From Kuschelorhynchus macadamiae (lineage: Eukaryota; Arthropoda; Insecta; Coleoptera; Curculionidae), in assembly GCA_030620095.1 (NCBI GenBank), contig JAUTXW010003387.1, forward strand, positions 496,001 through 560,000: a DNA stretch of 64,000 nt, read 5' to 3'. Shown here piece after piece: positions 11,340-23,097 of the stretch; the first letter of the stretch is position 1; each line of letters opens with the position of its first letter. The notes under the pieces are model-generated. The model was given only the letters and a program-made list of their open reading frames with translations. It did no database searches and was not told the origin of the DNA. Position numbers and translations under genes: made by a program.

Positions 11340-11560
11340 ACTTGACCAAGGTCGGATGAACCCAAGGTCAAGTGGGCGGGGCACCGTCAAGGTCAAATGA
11401 CGTCACAGGGAGAGAGGCAGGACGTAAGAGGAGGGGGTGTTGATCTTCAAAAATGCAAGGTCAAATGGACCCAAGGTCAAGTGGGTGATGCTCCCGCAAA
11501 GTCAAATGACGTCACAGGATGAGGGGGACAGGAACATAAGAGAGAGGGGTGGTCCAAAGG
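11340..11560. repeat. 109-bp tandem duplication with CRE and nuclear-receptor-type sites
   Basis: Two imperfect copies share the aaggtca...cccaaggtcaagtggg...caaatgacgtcacagg pattern. The palindrome TGACGTCA is at 11398-11405 and 11507-11514, 109 bases apart. An extended half-site TCAAGGTCA is at 11387-11395, and further AAGGTCA sites precede each copy. The local composition is far more GC-rich than its surroundings. Confidence 0.7.
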
Positions 11561-12248
11561 ATACATTATTACACTACTTACAAGAATCCTAATTTATTTA
11601 CGATAAAATTTGCTAAACGTAGTATTAAAGAACCAAAATGAACAAACGAATCCCAAAACTCAGCATTTTACAAAATATGTAAATACAAATCCATCTAAAC
11701 TTCATTTTGTTTTAAATATAATTGTTGAAAAACCATTAAGTTGGCCATATGCGCAATAATTGCTCAGATTTTTTTTCCTTTCTTAATTTTGACAGTTACC
11801 TTCAAGCTAAAAAATAAATATGTATACTTATATACTCATTCTTACCTTTGTTGACCAATCAATTTGAATTTAAACAAGTAAAATCGTTCAGAAGAAAGAT
11901 TCCCCACGTATTTCCAGTTTAAGTATTTGTATGAGGCCGGGCCGCATATTTTGAAATGCAGGGCGCTACGGGCATAGGAGCAAATAAATGCTTTTTGATT
12001 GGTCAGTGTGTTTTCAAGGTTGGACAAATGACAGACAATTGCTATATTCCTAACCCTGAAAGATTTAAAGTGCGTTTTCGTTTTTGTTTGTTTTTATTGG
12101 TTTTGTTTCGTGGTTTATATTCATTTATCTAACGAACTTCAACGCCGGACGCGAAATGCGTTTATAAATCAGGCTAGAGCGATTAAAAATTGTTTCAAGT
12201 TCGAAGATTGTTGTTTTACTTCGTATTTCGTTGGGCAAAAGCGAAGAG

Positions 12249-12758
12249 ATGAATTCAAGCGATATCTTAAACTTCAGTCAGGAAAAGGGCTACCAATGTC
12301 GTATTCAAGCTGACCATCAAAACAATAAGGAAATTATCCTCCGTATTAACTTAAAAAATCAAGAAGATGCGGATAGATATTTGGAGTTATTTAAATTATA
12401 TTCAGCAACAACCTGGATTCGAAATGCGGAATTAAAGAACCCACAAAGGTAGGTTTTAATTATTGTCTAGTAAATTTTCATTTTTTTGTTTTTTTTTTCA
12501 GAGTACTGTATCATAAATACTATGTGTGCCAGCACAGTTCAGTAAACAAGAAAAGAAGTCGTGCTCAAAGTGCTATGAATACAGGATGTATGGCAACAAT
12601 AGACATTAAAATTAAAAAAAAATACCACTAAAACAAAACGAAGTGATGAATACTTGAAACTGGATATTCCTTTATGCGGCATTATAAAATTCAATTTAAA
12701 TCATAACCCTAATCTTTGCACAAGTGGTAGTTTGAAATTTATGAGGGTTTCTGAAGAG
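12249..12758 (+). pseudogene. MULE transposase exons 1-2 (FAR1/FLYWCH-like zinc finger)
   Basis: Exon 1 (ATG at 12249 to 12448) ends at donor caaag|gtaggt; exon 2 runs from 12502, after a pyrimidine-rich acceptor, to 12758 at gaagag|gtaggt. The joined phase is correct across the Arg codon. Exon 2 contains a zinc-finger-like arrangement (YYVCQHSS ... GCMATIDI ... HNPN) typical of MULE N-terminal DNA-binding domains. A slip in an A-run near 12610-12620 breaks the frame inside exon 2. Confidence 0.65.
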
Positions 12759-12955
12759 GTAGGTACCTAAATATAAATATAATTAAGTATTAACAATTGA
12801 TTCCCATAGATAGCTAGATTACTAATTTACTAGTCAAAATTCTGTTAAATTACCTACTAGAAATTTTTCTTATTGAAAGTCAAATATAAAAATTAAGTAG
12901 GTATATTATAGAAATAAATTAGTTATCTACTGTTTTTTGTTATTTTAAATTTTAG

Positions 12956-13725
12956 ATATTTGAGGATTATTTTGAAAGTGGAATGAATCCTGCGGAAGTT
13001 TGTCGATACAATGAAAGTCTGTTGTTACTGGATGAAAAATATTGGGAAAGATTAGCAGATTCTTCAGTCAATCCTACTAAAAACGTCCTTTATTATTTGC
13101 ATAAAAAGTGGACTTTAAAGCACTTTGGACATATATTTGAGCCAATACCAAAACTTCAAGAAAAAAAAAGAGTTTTATCAACAATCAGGTAATAAATATA
13201 TTTAAAAAAATTTATTTTCAAAAATGAACATTAGCTGATATTTGTCCATATTTTTTTAATACAAAAAATCATGTTACTAAAATTAGTTTTTTTGTGTATT
13301 TTAGTTGGGTAATTAAAGTAGAGGAAAAACTCAAAAAACTAAACTGGTATAACTTTATTACAGTAAACTAATTCATTTCTCAATTCCTTATTTACTAAAC
13401 CTTTGCTTGAGTAAAGGAAATGATATTATGTTATACTTATAGGAATAAAAATAGAAATCGCTACAGACCTATGGGCAGTTGTGATAGTTACTCCAATTAT
13501 GCAGCGGGCACAGGAATTGCAGTCCTCTAAAGAACTTATATTTTGTGACAGCACATCTAGCTGTGATACAACTGAAACTACAGTGACTGTCTTACTAACA
13601 GCTACAAAAGCTGGGGCTATTCCAATAGCAATACTTTTACATGATGGTCAAACTACGGAAAGTTATGAACATGCTTATGGACTAAAGCAAACATTTCCAA
13701 AAGCTTTTGCAGGGAGTTTTGTAAG
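12956..13725 (+). pseudogene. MULE transposase exons 3-5 (start of the MULE catalytic domain)
   Basis: Exon 3 (12956-13188) and exon 4 (from 13305) join in phase through a Ser codon. The next coding block, up to 13725 at donor TTT|GTAAGT, reads IATDLWAVVIVTP then FCDSTSSCDTTETTVTVLLT, the conserved first-acid region of the MULE transposase domain (a D in the ..CDST.. strand), followed by AIPIAILLHDGQTTESY. The exon 4 border is uncertain because its frame reaches a stop at 13370. The transposase cuts and joins DNA at the TIRs using a DDE active site. Confidence 0.7.
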
Positions 13726-14239
13726 TATAGTCACCTAAAGAAATAAACATTTATTAATATCCGCAATGCATATAAACTTTTCTTTTGTCATGCTAGTTTG
13801 TATAAAGATTTTTTTCAAATTCAGTTACAAAAACTTATCTTTTCAATATTGATTGTAATTGTCAAACTGTTTTTTTTGCATTCTTATGCCCGCGCGGCAA
13901 AACAAGTCAAAATCAAATCAAAAATTGCTTTATTGTCTAAGATAAAATTTACCACATTGACAAAGCTAAAAAGTACAAACTAAATTAAAAATAACCGGCG
14001 CTTTAATAACTTATATATAGTATAACATGAAAGTAAAATTTCATTTAGATGCTTTGATTAATTATTTACGAGATACATATATGTATGTACAAGTATATAT
14101 TTGTTTTTTAGCAGTGACAAAGAAAACCTTTCCAAATGGAACAATATTTTGTAAGTACATAATATGTTGATATACATACAAGGTGATGGTTTAATTTTGT
14201 GTGTGCATTAATTTTTTTAATTACCTACCTATTATCAAT

Positions 14240-14756
<517 letters not shown>

Positions 14757-15138
14757 ATTTCGCGGAACAACCTTTAGTCTTATGAAGCGTCTAAAGTCTA
14801 AAGTGATATTTTATCTACTAACGCAATAAAATAACTTTATTCCCCTAGTGTAATAATGAAATTAATAAATATTGTTTGTATCAGCACTAAACAACATAGA
14901 CATTATTACAACTCAAAAAATATATTTAATTTGAATTTTAAAAATAATGCTTGCTGCTAATGTTTCATAACACATTTTTACAATTTTAACTATACTATAT
15001 ATGTACATGTGATTGTGGATAAAACATTGTTATAACATACGTGTAAAAAAATTAAACTCTGAAACTACCTTCTCGGGTTAAACATTCTTGCGTGGACAAA
15101 TGCTCCCTAAAAGCCCAAAATAACTAAACATTTTTCAG

Positions 15139-16454
15139 GAACCTACATGTTTTATGACGGACGACTCCAAAGTTGAAAAAACAGCTCTTAGAAATACGTT
15201 TCCAAAATCCATTCAACTAGTTTGCTTTTTCCACGTCCTCCAAAAAGAATGGCGATGGCTTTGTGAGAAGAAAAATAACGTTTCTATAGAGAAGCGCCAA
15301 ACTTTAATGCATTCATTTCGTAAGGTAAATAATTACAATCAAAATATTTTTTTACATATCCTGACATATGGTCATTTTTATTTTTTATGTAGGTACAAAT
15401 ATTATTATACATTGAAAAAAAAAACATGAAAAAGCAGTTCCTCCTCTCGGTTTTTAAAATAACCATAGAAAAGCTCTTTTACCCTAAAAATAACTTTAAT
15501 GCACATTAATATGGCGTTTTTATTTTTCTAGATTATGTATTCTGAAAGTGCCGAAGATCTAAATAAACACATGTTAAAGTTGCAGCGAGAAGCAGAAGAT
15601 TATCCAAATTTTTGGGCTCGATTTGAAGTTTTTCTTTCCAGAGGACAAGAGTGGTTGTATCTCCATAGGAAGCATTTGCTCATAAGAGGAAACAATACAA
15701 ACAATTACGCAGAAGTAACTATCAGAATACTAAAAGACATTATCTTGCATCGTACAAAAGGCTACAATTGTGTAGCATTAGTTGATTTCATTTCATTTGT
15801 TTGGGAGGAGTATTTTAAAAGCAAGTTATTAGATTTTGCCCATGGAAGCAGAAGTGACAAAAAATAATTATTAAAAATGGTGTTCAAGAGTAAATGTTTT
15901 AAAATCAGAAGATATTGATATATTGGGAGATGGATTGTATCAAATTAATAGTAGTTCTAATATTTTCATTAAATACATTATTAATGTGCCAGTTGGGGTA
16001 TGCAGTTGTCCTGCAGGCATTAATGGGCCATTTTGTAAGCACCAAGCTTACCTACATAAATACTTAAATATACCTTTTTTGAATACCCTTGCCATTGATT
16101 TTCAAGAAAGAGCATCAGTTGGGCAACTAGCTCTCGGTGATAAATGTCCAGATCCAAAATGGTTTTTAGCCCTAAATGAATTGGCACACATTTACAAAGA
16201 GACTAAAAAGAATACAAACTGTGCCGCATCTATATTCTGTCACAGACCACAGTAAAGCTGCTAGAGTGAAAAGCAATTCAAAAATAAAAGTACAACCAAC
16301 AACTGCGTCCCGAAGATGGCCTGGAGTTACTCGTGGAAGCTCAAGAATTTCTTCAGGAAGACTTCCTTGTGACAGAAAAAGCACTATAAAAAGGAAACAC
16401 AACATAAATTTAAATATGTCTTTAAATCAGCGAAATGCTATTATCCATCCATAG
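15139..16454 (+). pseudogene. MULE transposase 3' exons with SWIM zinc finger
   Basis: One exon follows acceptor ttcag at 15138 and ends near 15324 at an AAG|GTAAAT donor; it holds the second-acid region (CFMTDDSKVEK) and the CFFHVLQ motif. A second exon from about 15532 carries the helical end of the catalytic domain (WARFEVFLSRGQEWLYLHRK, NNYAEVTIRILKD). After a frame change and stop near 15870 the frame continues with a SWIM finger (VCSCPAG ... GPFCKHQAYL), seen in MULE transposases. A further frame change near 16240 leads to a basic tail ending at 16454. Several breaks make this copy inactive. Confidence 0.7.
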
Positions 16455-17340
16455 TCGCGCCCATTAGATAATACAATAAAAGACACTTTAATACATTTTA
16501 ATATAGTGTTTTTCTTTATTTTAAATATAATTTTATTTATTTTCTAAATTGCTGTATTTTTTATTAAATTAAACACCCTGTGTGTTTTTAGAGTCTACAC
16601 ATGCCATTTGAATCATTTGATAAACTGTTCACTCGTTAACCAATATTATTCTATTTCCCTTCTTTTTAAAATATATAAGTGTATGAAATTTTAAAATTTA
16701 TTTTTAATTACATTAAAACATAGTTGGCCATAATCAGAAATTACAAAATATAAAGCTATTTGATGTCCACGTTAAATTTAAAATTCCGAACGCCCATAAG
16801 CATATTTCAAAAATAGGAGGATGAAATATGCAGGCAAACTAAAATTAAACTATAAATTTTTAAAGTAGGATAGAAAAACTTCTTCACAGCGGCTACATAT
16901 CTGCGTTACCTTGTATAGACATATAATTTTTACTTTTGGATAAAAACTACTTGTACCGTACAATTTAAGTATAAAATATTTTTCTCTATAACACGAAATA
17001 ATAAAACACCATATACGCGTACCTAATCTACACCGCGGGTGCAAAAAATAACATAGAAAGCATTACATCTATTAAACGTTGCTTAAAAATATACTAGACA
17101 ATCGCAACTTAATTTAAAGTTCCCGCCACGTTGGTCTAACCAATTGCATCGCTCTATTTAGCCCTATGCCCGTAGCGCCCTGCATTTCAAAATATGCGGC
17201 CGGGCGCATATCGTTCCCCGTAAACTTAAGGAACAGCCCCATTACCGCGAAGATGTCGGAAGGCTTGGAATTAGGTGTGGTAAAAATCCGATAAAAATGT
17301 GAACACTTTATTAATTGTTATAATTAAGAATAGGGAGATT
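16455..17340. other. MULE 3' region, right TIR and spacer
   Basis: No coding sequence. It contains the MULE right terminal inverted repeat (17165-17201), then GC-richer spacer up to the hAT-like element. Confidence 0.4.
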
Positions 17341-18551
17341 CAGTGGCGTAACAAGACAACGTGGGGCCTTGGTGCCAAATCTTAAAACCGGCACTCCTCC
17401 TCTCTCTATAATAAGTACATATGAATAAACAAAATTTAGTAATATTGAAATCTTGGTTTAACATTCAGAATAGCTCCAGTAAATCGGATAGGTATCACAG
17501 AAAAATAAAATAAGAATGTATATCAAATAAACAAAACAACATTCTAAGGTATAACAATAATTCTAGTTACACCGACTGACAGGTGTTACTTTTGTCTATA
17601 ACTTGAAAACAATTATGTATTTTTACATACTTTTCAATTTTGCTTCGTTTTCCGCAACTTTTTTCCTTTTAGATGCTCCCGATTGGTATTGTAATTCATT
17701 TTATTACAACTACAACGCTGAACTCTCACAAAAGAAAATATAAAATCAGTATCACTGCAACTATATCTCTGTTTTACTATCACCCACCACAGAACAAAAA
17801 AAAATAGCACTCAAAGCCATTACCACATCTACAACTTTTGGGGCCTTAGGCCCGCTTGAGATTACGGGCCCCTATCGGCCCTATCCCCATAAGTATTGCA
17901 GCCAGTGCCGGATTAACTATTTTCGCCCAAACGTATTTACCGGCTCTAAGCTCGTGGGAAAAAGTGAAGACCAAAAAAAGTGCTCTCTTTCATATAGCAG
18001 ACGCTTGTCCCCTGCTTTAATATAATAATAAAATTACCTACTTACTGATAAAATAAAATAAGAAAATTATATAAACGATTTTTGTTGCAGCGAGGCGGCC
18101 GCGGGCTCTCTTTTCGACGGGCCCTAGGCCCGGGCTTAATGGGTAATGCGGCCCTGCCCAAAGCAAATAACTTAAAATAAACTATCAGTTCAGTAATTAT
18201 TTTGCTTCTTCACTCCCTATTCCCCGTAAATATTTGGTTCGATTGGTCTTTACCGACGTAAAGCGCTCCGCTGTGACAGAAATGAACCTGTTGGTGAAGG
18301 CCAGTTAAAAATAAAAGGCTGTTTGGCTGTCTGGTGCGCGTTAAAGTCTATACACACGGCGACACGGTTTTTGTCGCCTATCGATAAAAGTCGCCTAGTT
18401 TTGTAAATATAATTTCTTTACTTAAATGTGCACTTTTATAAATCGATAGTTTTTAGTTCTGTCGACTTTAACCGGGCCACCGACGCCGGGCCCCCAAAGG
18501 CTCGGGCCCTGGTGTAACCGCACCACTCGCACCATTGTAATTAGGCTACTG
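17341..18551. mobile_element. Non-autonomous hAT-like element with 8-bp target duplication
   Basis: The left end starts cagtggcgtaac and the right end, read inward, starts cagtagcctaat, a hAT-type CAGT terminus. Flanking octamers are gggagatt (17333-17340) and ggaagatt (18552-18559), 7 of 8 identical. The interior has the gggccc-rich blocks often found in such elements and no transposase ORF. A second, smaller hAT-like element is nested inside. Confidence 0.65.
17903..18156. mobile_element. Nested small hAT-like MITE
   Basis: Ends cagtgccggattaac at the left and, inverted, cagggccgcattaccc at the right enclose about 254 bp with no ORF. The adjacent octamers (attgcagc and cccaaagc) match poorly, so the insertion footprint is weak. 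Confidence 0.45.
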
Positions 18552-18718
18552 GGAAGATTTAATAATTAGAACACAAATATTTTGAGAACCATTAGGCTAT
18601 AAATCTGGCTGTCTAAAGTGTTTTTAAATTGATAAATTTAGGCTTACTTAATTTTTAAAAATATTTTGTCATTCTGAAAAATAAGAATTTTAAGGAATTG
18701 AATATTATCCTAACGTTT

Positions 18719-18796
18719 ATATCATCTGCTGATGATGCTACGTCCAGAACGTAACAAGTTGTAGTGTAGTTTCGTTAGAACTTTTGTATTTTGATC
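18719..18796. repeat. Half copy of a hairpin MITE family
   Basis: It closely matches one arm of the palindrome at 43608-43793: catctgctgat, then gtccagaacgtaacaagttg, ending ttgtattttgatc. Confidence 0.65.
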
Positions 18797-19210
18797 TTTT
18801 TACTGATTGAACATAAGATTTTTTGCTATATTTAAGTCACGAGTTTTTGGTCACAAAAAACTACCGTTTAGGCGAACTTAGTAATTTTAAAATTTAATAA
18901 AACAAACAAATATCGGTACTTATTTCACAATAGACATTCTACTGAATATATACATCAAAGTAGATATTTTAAAATGCAAAAGAATGTTATATGGAACATT
19001 TTTGGCCACTATTACGCAAAATCATATGGATTCCTAGGTATTGGAATGTTTTATTTTTTTCCCTCTTCGGATGAAGGATAAACAGCATTGCAGCCAATTT
19101 AGTTACCACCATAGCCGAAATTGTCAGTAAGTACCAATTTTTTGTTTTTGGTAATGAGAAAGTTTCTAATAGGAAATAATTATAGTTTAAAAAAGCTAGA
19201 AAACAAGTTG

Positions 19211-19494
19211 TTGTCACTAACGCACTAAAAAGTACACAATAATGTAATTTACTTAAAATAATTTTGATTACGATATCTTCTACCCTTGACAGTTCAGTGA
19301 CTATGCCAAGAACCGTGAGAAGCTTTTTAGTTATGTTTCTTTGAGAAGCATGTACTTTTAATTAATTTCGACAAAACGTTCCACGTTTTTTGGCATAATC
19401 ATTGAACTGTCAAAAGTAGAATGTATATATCGTAACACAATAGTTTAAGTAAATTAAATTATTCTGTAGTTTTTAGTGCTTCACTAACAAAAGT
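19211..19494. mobile_element. Hairpin (foldback) MITE, about 284 bp
   Basis: The left and right halves are inverted copies of roughly 110 bases each with some divergence. Matched blocks include agcactaaaaa/gcactaaaaa, taatttacttaaa, ttacgatat and tgacagttca(g/a)tga(c/t)tatgcc. No ORF. The ends lie at cactaac-type sequence, without a clear target duplication. Confidence 0.65.
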
Positions 19495-20650
19495 GAGCTT
19501 TCTAGTTTTTTTCAAAAAATAATTTATATCCTACTAGAATCGCGTTTTTCGCTGGTTCTTCCATATATTTTACTTAACCCCACGATATAGTAAAAAAATC
19601 AAAACACCGGTACCTAATGACAACTATTCCGCCGACTAATACTACTATCGGCATTGAATTACATTGTTGATTTCTGACTTTCGTTGGGAGAAATAATATT
19701 AATATATATATTTGTTTCATATTACATATTTGTGCCCTTGCCCTACACGGGGCTCGCTAGTCTATGGCCTAAGGAGCTCCAAAAAGAGTGAAATCAAAAA
19801 CGTCGTTTGACTGAAATGGATCATTGTGCCTGCGGCATTGAAGGACATGTTCCAGGCAGGGATCATGATATCCTTGTGCTGACGTTGGTATAACGTGAAA
19901 CAAAAATATATTAACAATAATTATTTGTATTTCTATTTCTGTGGTAATTTTATCCAACCGAATCCCTTTCTACTAAATTTTTAAGATTTTTTTTGTAATA
20001 AGGTCTCTTATTTCTACATAGCAAACAAGGTTCCTAAAACGCCTTTCTCGATTTTTTTTTTTTTATTAAGGAAGTCCCAATTGTTATAGTCCGAACAATA
20101 ACTGAAATGTGCTTTAATGTCATTAGATCTGAATGACCTTGATAATTACAATTATAAGATCAAGTAAAGGAAGAAAAAAACTTTTCCTAAATTACCAGAC
20201 CAAATAGCAGTATAAGACACTAATTACAAATACTGCATAATAAATAATAAAACAAAAATTAATTGCACGATAAAAAACCCTGCAAAACAAAATAATTCTT
20301 CCCTTCATAGAAAACCTATAAGACAGAACTTCAAGCCTTTGTAATTTTATGGCCTTTAACCCCAACCTGATAAAAGTATATTAAAAAGGTGTTATATGGA
20401 CATTCATTCAAAACTTTAAAATTTTGAAGTATTTAGAATCTTTCTATTTTCAGAATTATGTAGAATTTTTTAGATTTTATTTTTCCTCCATACGCGTGCA
20501 ACATTGGGCGGCGGGTCAGAATCCTAAAGTAACCGCTACTAACCTGCGAAAACAAAATTCATGATTAGAATAATCCGTTTTAGTTCCCTCATAAGAGGAA
20601 GTAATATAATCGTGAAAAAATCATCGTACAAGATTTTTTCAGATCTATAC
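19495..20650. other. Spacer left of the Polinton
   Basis: No supported coding sequence, RNA gene or repeat. The stretch ends in tcagatctatac, the last six bases of which form the left target-site half of the Polinton. Confidence 0.4.
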
Positions 20651-21230
20651 AAGGCGGGGTACTGTGACCGAGGATGGCCTGTCTGTCCAAAGATTGGGTG
20701 TGTCCAACTTCTTCGGCGACGAAGTGACACAATCCTGAAAAATTCCTGAAAATGGCCGAAGAAGAAGTGGTCGACAATGACCAGAGGCTGTTGACCAGAA
20801 GGGCCTTATTAGTGTACGGGTTCAAAAAGGACCCCTCGGGGAGTTTTTTTTTTATATTTTTAGGGTGTTTTTTTGATGTAAATACTGCAAACACACAGTG
20901 TCACTCACACACATGCACCCCTATAATTATTACTAATTTGTTTCTTATAAAAAAAAAAAAAAAAAAAAGCCCACGCGCCCGCCTGGATTCGAACCGTCGA
21001 CACCGAGATTTGTTTTTTGTCAAATTTTTAACTTCTAGACTACTACCGCCATGCAGTACGTCGTAATAAGTAAACAATTTAGATGATCTTGTTTATCTTT
21101 TAAACGAGCAATAATAGTAATAATACGCAGTTATACAGTACAACACATGTGGTAAAAAAAAAATAGAATGTTTGTAGGGCTTCACGCCGCACCTCTGGTA
21201 TAATTTCATGAGCCGAGCCTCGCCTCGCCG
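20651..21230. repeat. Left terminal inverted repeat of the Polinton
   Basis: Reverse complement of 38420-39028 with substitutions and length differences in A/T and TG microsatellites. Shared landmarks are ccttattagtgtacgggttc, a B-box-like ggattcgaacc, and catgagcc near the inner border. Confidence 0.9.
20949..21050 (-). ncRNA. Possible RNA polymerase III transcript in the left TIR
   Basis: On the minus strand an A-box match TAGTCTAGAAG (complement at 21032-21042) is followed 36 bases later by a perfect B box GGTTCGAATCC (complement at 20985-20995) and then a T-run of about 20 (20949-20968). The tRNA T-stem around the B box does not pair well, so this is tRNA-like or tRNA-derived, not a functional tRNA. 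An identical layout is in the right TIR. SINE ancestry is an alternative. Confidence 0.45.
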
Positions 21231-21496
21231 AATTCCGAGAATTGTTTTTCTGTTAATATTCGACGTAAGACTAGAGGTCAGGTTCGCAGATAAGAAAAGG
21301 TCGAGGATGTAGATAAGGAGATCCTTGTGTAGTATTGAGATGATCAATAATAATGTTGTTATAATAAATAATATTTGTTTCGAATAATAGCTTATACCAG
21401 GTGATAAAAAACGTATAGCACTTAAAGTAATTAATATATATGTAAAATACAGAGGATTTAATAGCAGTCGATCACGAACCAGACTGGTGGTAATAT

Positions 21497-21688
21497 ATGC
21501 CTGTTCCAGTCAACAGAACGTGTCAAGAGTGTAAAGGGAACTCAATATCTCCAAACATCTGTGCATTTTGCCGCTGTGAAAAAATTCACAAAGAGGTTAA
21601 CGGACAAAAGAGTATTAATAGATATACCGTTTTGTATTATTTAAAAGAAGAGTACGAAAGAAGGAGAAGGCTGCAAAATAATGAGTAA
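21497..21688 (+). CDS. Polinton zinc-ribbon miniprotein (63 aa)
   Basis: An ATG-started ORF, the first gene inside the left TIR. Residues 9-27 hold C-x2-C-x9-C-x2-C-x-C, a small zinc-binding knuckle, followed by a charged helix rich in Glu and Arg (EEYERRRR). The stop overlaps the start of the next gene by eight bases in another frame, suggesting a compact transcription unit. I do not recognise a named family; a regulatory or nucleic-acid-binding role is only a guess from the zinc ligands. Confidence 0.5.
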   Translation: MPVPVNRTCQECKGNSISPNICAFCRCEKIHKEVNGQKSINRYTVLYYLKEEYERRRRLQNNE

Positions 21689-22238
21689 ATTTGTTTTACT
21701 TTTCTATGGTATTCTTTTCAATTATTGTGTCCTAACTAATAGTCAACCAACGACGGCGACGACGACGACAAAGAAATATTATCCAGAAGAGCGCAGTTAT
21801 AATTTTGTTTTAATTAATAATAGACGATATTATATTTTGAGAAATGTTGGTTTAAGAACATTTCAAGACACTGGTTATAATGTATGGTTTCACATACATT
21901 ATGATTTAATAAAACCTGATGAAAATGTAAAGCCAAACGATAAAATATTTAATTTGGCTAATCAGCAAATAGGTCTAGTGCCTCACTTAAAAGACAGTGT
22001 ATCAAACTTAACATATGTTCCTGTGAATATTAATGAACCTGCAGATATATATTGTAACTGGTATACTGCCAGATATTTTCGAAATAAAAATATTTATCTT
22101 GATTGTAAGCCTGTAGAACTAAAAGACATTTTTAGTGCAAATTCCACTGTTTACAGCACTGGTCAGACAGAATTAGGAGACATTTTTAGTGTAAATTCTA
22201 CTGTTTACAGTACATGTCAAATTATATATTTATTATAA
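21681..22238 (+). CDS. Polinton putative secreted protein (185 aa)
   Basis: The first 21 residues form a plausible signal peptide (short basic start, hydrophobic core FVLLFYGILF, then a polar region) followed by a Thr-rich linker. The body has Cys residues and N-x-S/T sites, which suits an extracellular or membrane-lumen protein. Near the C-terminus a segment DIFS(A/V)NSTVYST occurs twice in tandem, an internal duplication. There is no transmembrane anchor besides a short hydrophobic tail (IIYLL). It overlaps the preceding zinc-ribbon gene by eight bases. Family unknown; a virion-surface or host-interaction role would be pure inference. Confidence 0.5.
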   Translation: MSKFVLLFYGILFNYCVLTNSQPTTATTTTKKYYPEERSYNFVLINNRRYYILRNVGLRTFQDTGYNVWFHIHYDLIKPDENVKPNDKIFNLANQQIGLVPHLKDSVSNLTYVPVNINEPADIYCNWYTARYFRNKNIYLDCKPVELKDIFSANSTVYSTGQTELGDIFSVNSTVYSTCQIIYLL

Positions 22239-22261
22239 TAAGATCCTGTACGTTACACAAA

Positions 22262-22435
22262 ATGGATTTTGAAAGAATACAATTTTTATGTCAAATATGT
22301 AATTGTTTAGTTGAAAAAAATATTAATAAACACTTAAAACATAGAGTAAAGTTATTAAAATTTTGTGATACTTGTTTAGTGAATTATGTATTTGGTGTAA
22401 ATAGTATTAGGTCTATGATTTTAATGTCAAAATAG
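22262..22435 (+). CDS. Polinton small Cys/His protein (57 aa)
   Basis: Start chosen at the ATG in frame (MDFERIQF); an upstream in-frame ATG at 22214 overlaps the previous gene. The order of likely zinc ligands is C10-x2-C13, then H24 and H27, then C35-x2-C38, so one or two small zinc modules. The remainder is hydrophobic. No named family is recognised. It stands between the secreted-like gene and the exonuclease-like gene on the same strand. Confidence 0.4.
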   Translation: MDFERIQFLCQICNCLVEKNINKHLKHRVKLLKFCDTCLVNYVFGVNSIRSMILMSK

Positions 22436-22639
22436 AACAGTACAAAAATATTGAAATTAAAATGTAAAAAAACTACTATGGTTTATTTTATTTGTTTTTA
22501 GTTTTACTTAGTGGGTGTGATGTAAATTCACGTGATTTTTACTCACCAATAGAACAATAATTAAAAAAAAGTGGTAGAGTTTTATTTATAAAAGAAAGTA
22601 GATTGAACTAGGCGTCAATAGTGTCTCGTAACTCGAACT

Positions 22640-23097
22640 ATGGCAGGAGAAAATTCAATTTTGTGTCTTGATATCCAGGGATTTAATTGTACCTCTGGAT
22701 TTATTCCAAAAGAACTAGCTGTGTATGATGGAACACGTTGTTCAAATTTTCTTTTCAAACCACCATATAGCAAAAGCATGTTAAAAGGTCATGATTTAAA
22801 AACGATATCTTATCTCGAAAACTCATATCATGGTCTAATATGGGAGTCTGGTTTAGTAGACTTGAACGAAATAGCAAATGTCTTAGAACATGTGATGAAA
22901 AGATATCATGCCCCAAAAATATACGTCAAAGGAGATGAAAAGGTGAATTTTCTAAGAAAATTTATAAGTGCAGAAAAAATTTTTAAAATATGAAAGTTCC
23001 CGAATGTCACTTTCACAAGGATCCATATGGCACTACTTGGCACTGTGCATTATCAAACGCCAAGTTGTTATATAATTATAAATATTGTTTTTCTGTT
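22640..23097 (+). pseudogene. Polinton exonuclease-like family member A, one frameshift
   Basis: The first frame (22640-22993) has motif 1 LDIQGF near residue 10, motif 2 PKELAVYD near 24-31, HGLIW near 72, and the VKGDEK motif near 99-104. At about 22985-22995 the frame ends, and a neighbouring frame continues to a stop at 23097 with ECHFH and HCALSNAK, matching the C-terminal Cys/His block of the two other family members in this window (30370-30915 and 61060-61509). The motif layout parallels DEDDh exonucleases (D-x-E ... E-[IL]-A; a VxHN-like strand; HxAxxDA), but Q replaces the acidic E and N replaces the last D. The RNase H-like fold is inferred, not proven. Confidence 0.55.

Noticed and set aside
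16172..16405. Minus-strand 77-aa ORF
   Set aside because: Antisense shadow of the MULE 3' exon.
20752..21066. Plus-strand 104-aa ORF in the left TIR
   Set aside because: It runs through the poly-A/T tract and the B-box region; composition is low-complexity and not conserved in length in the right TIR.
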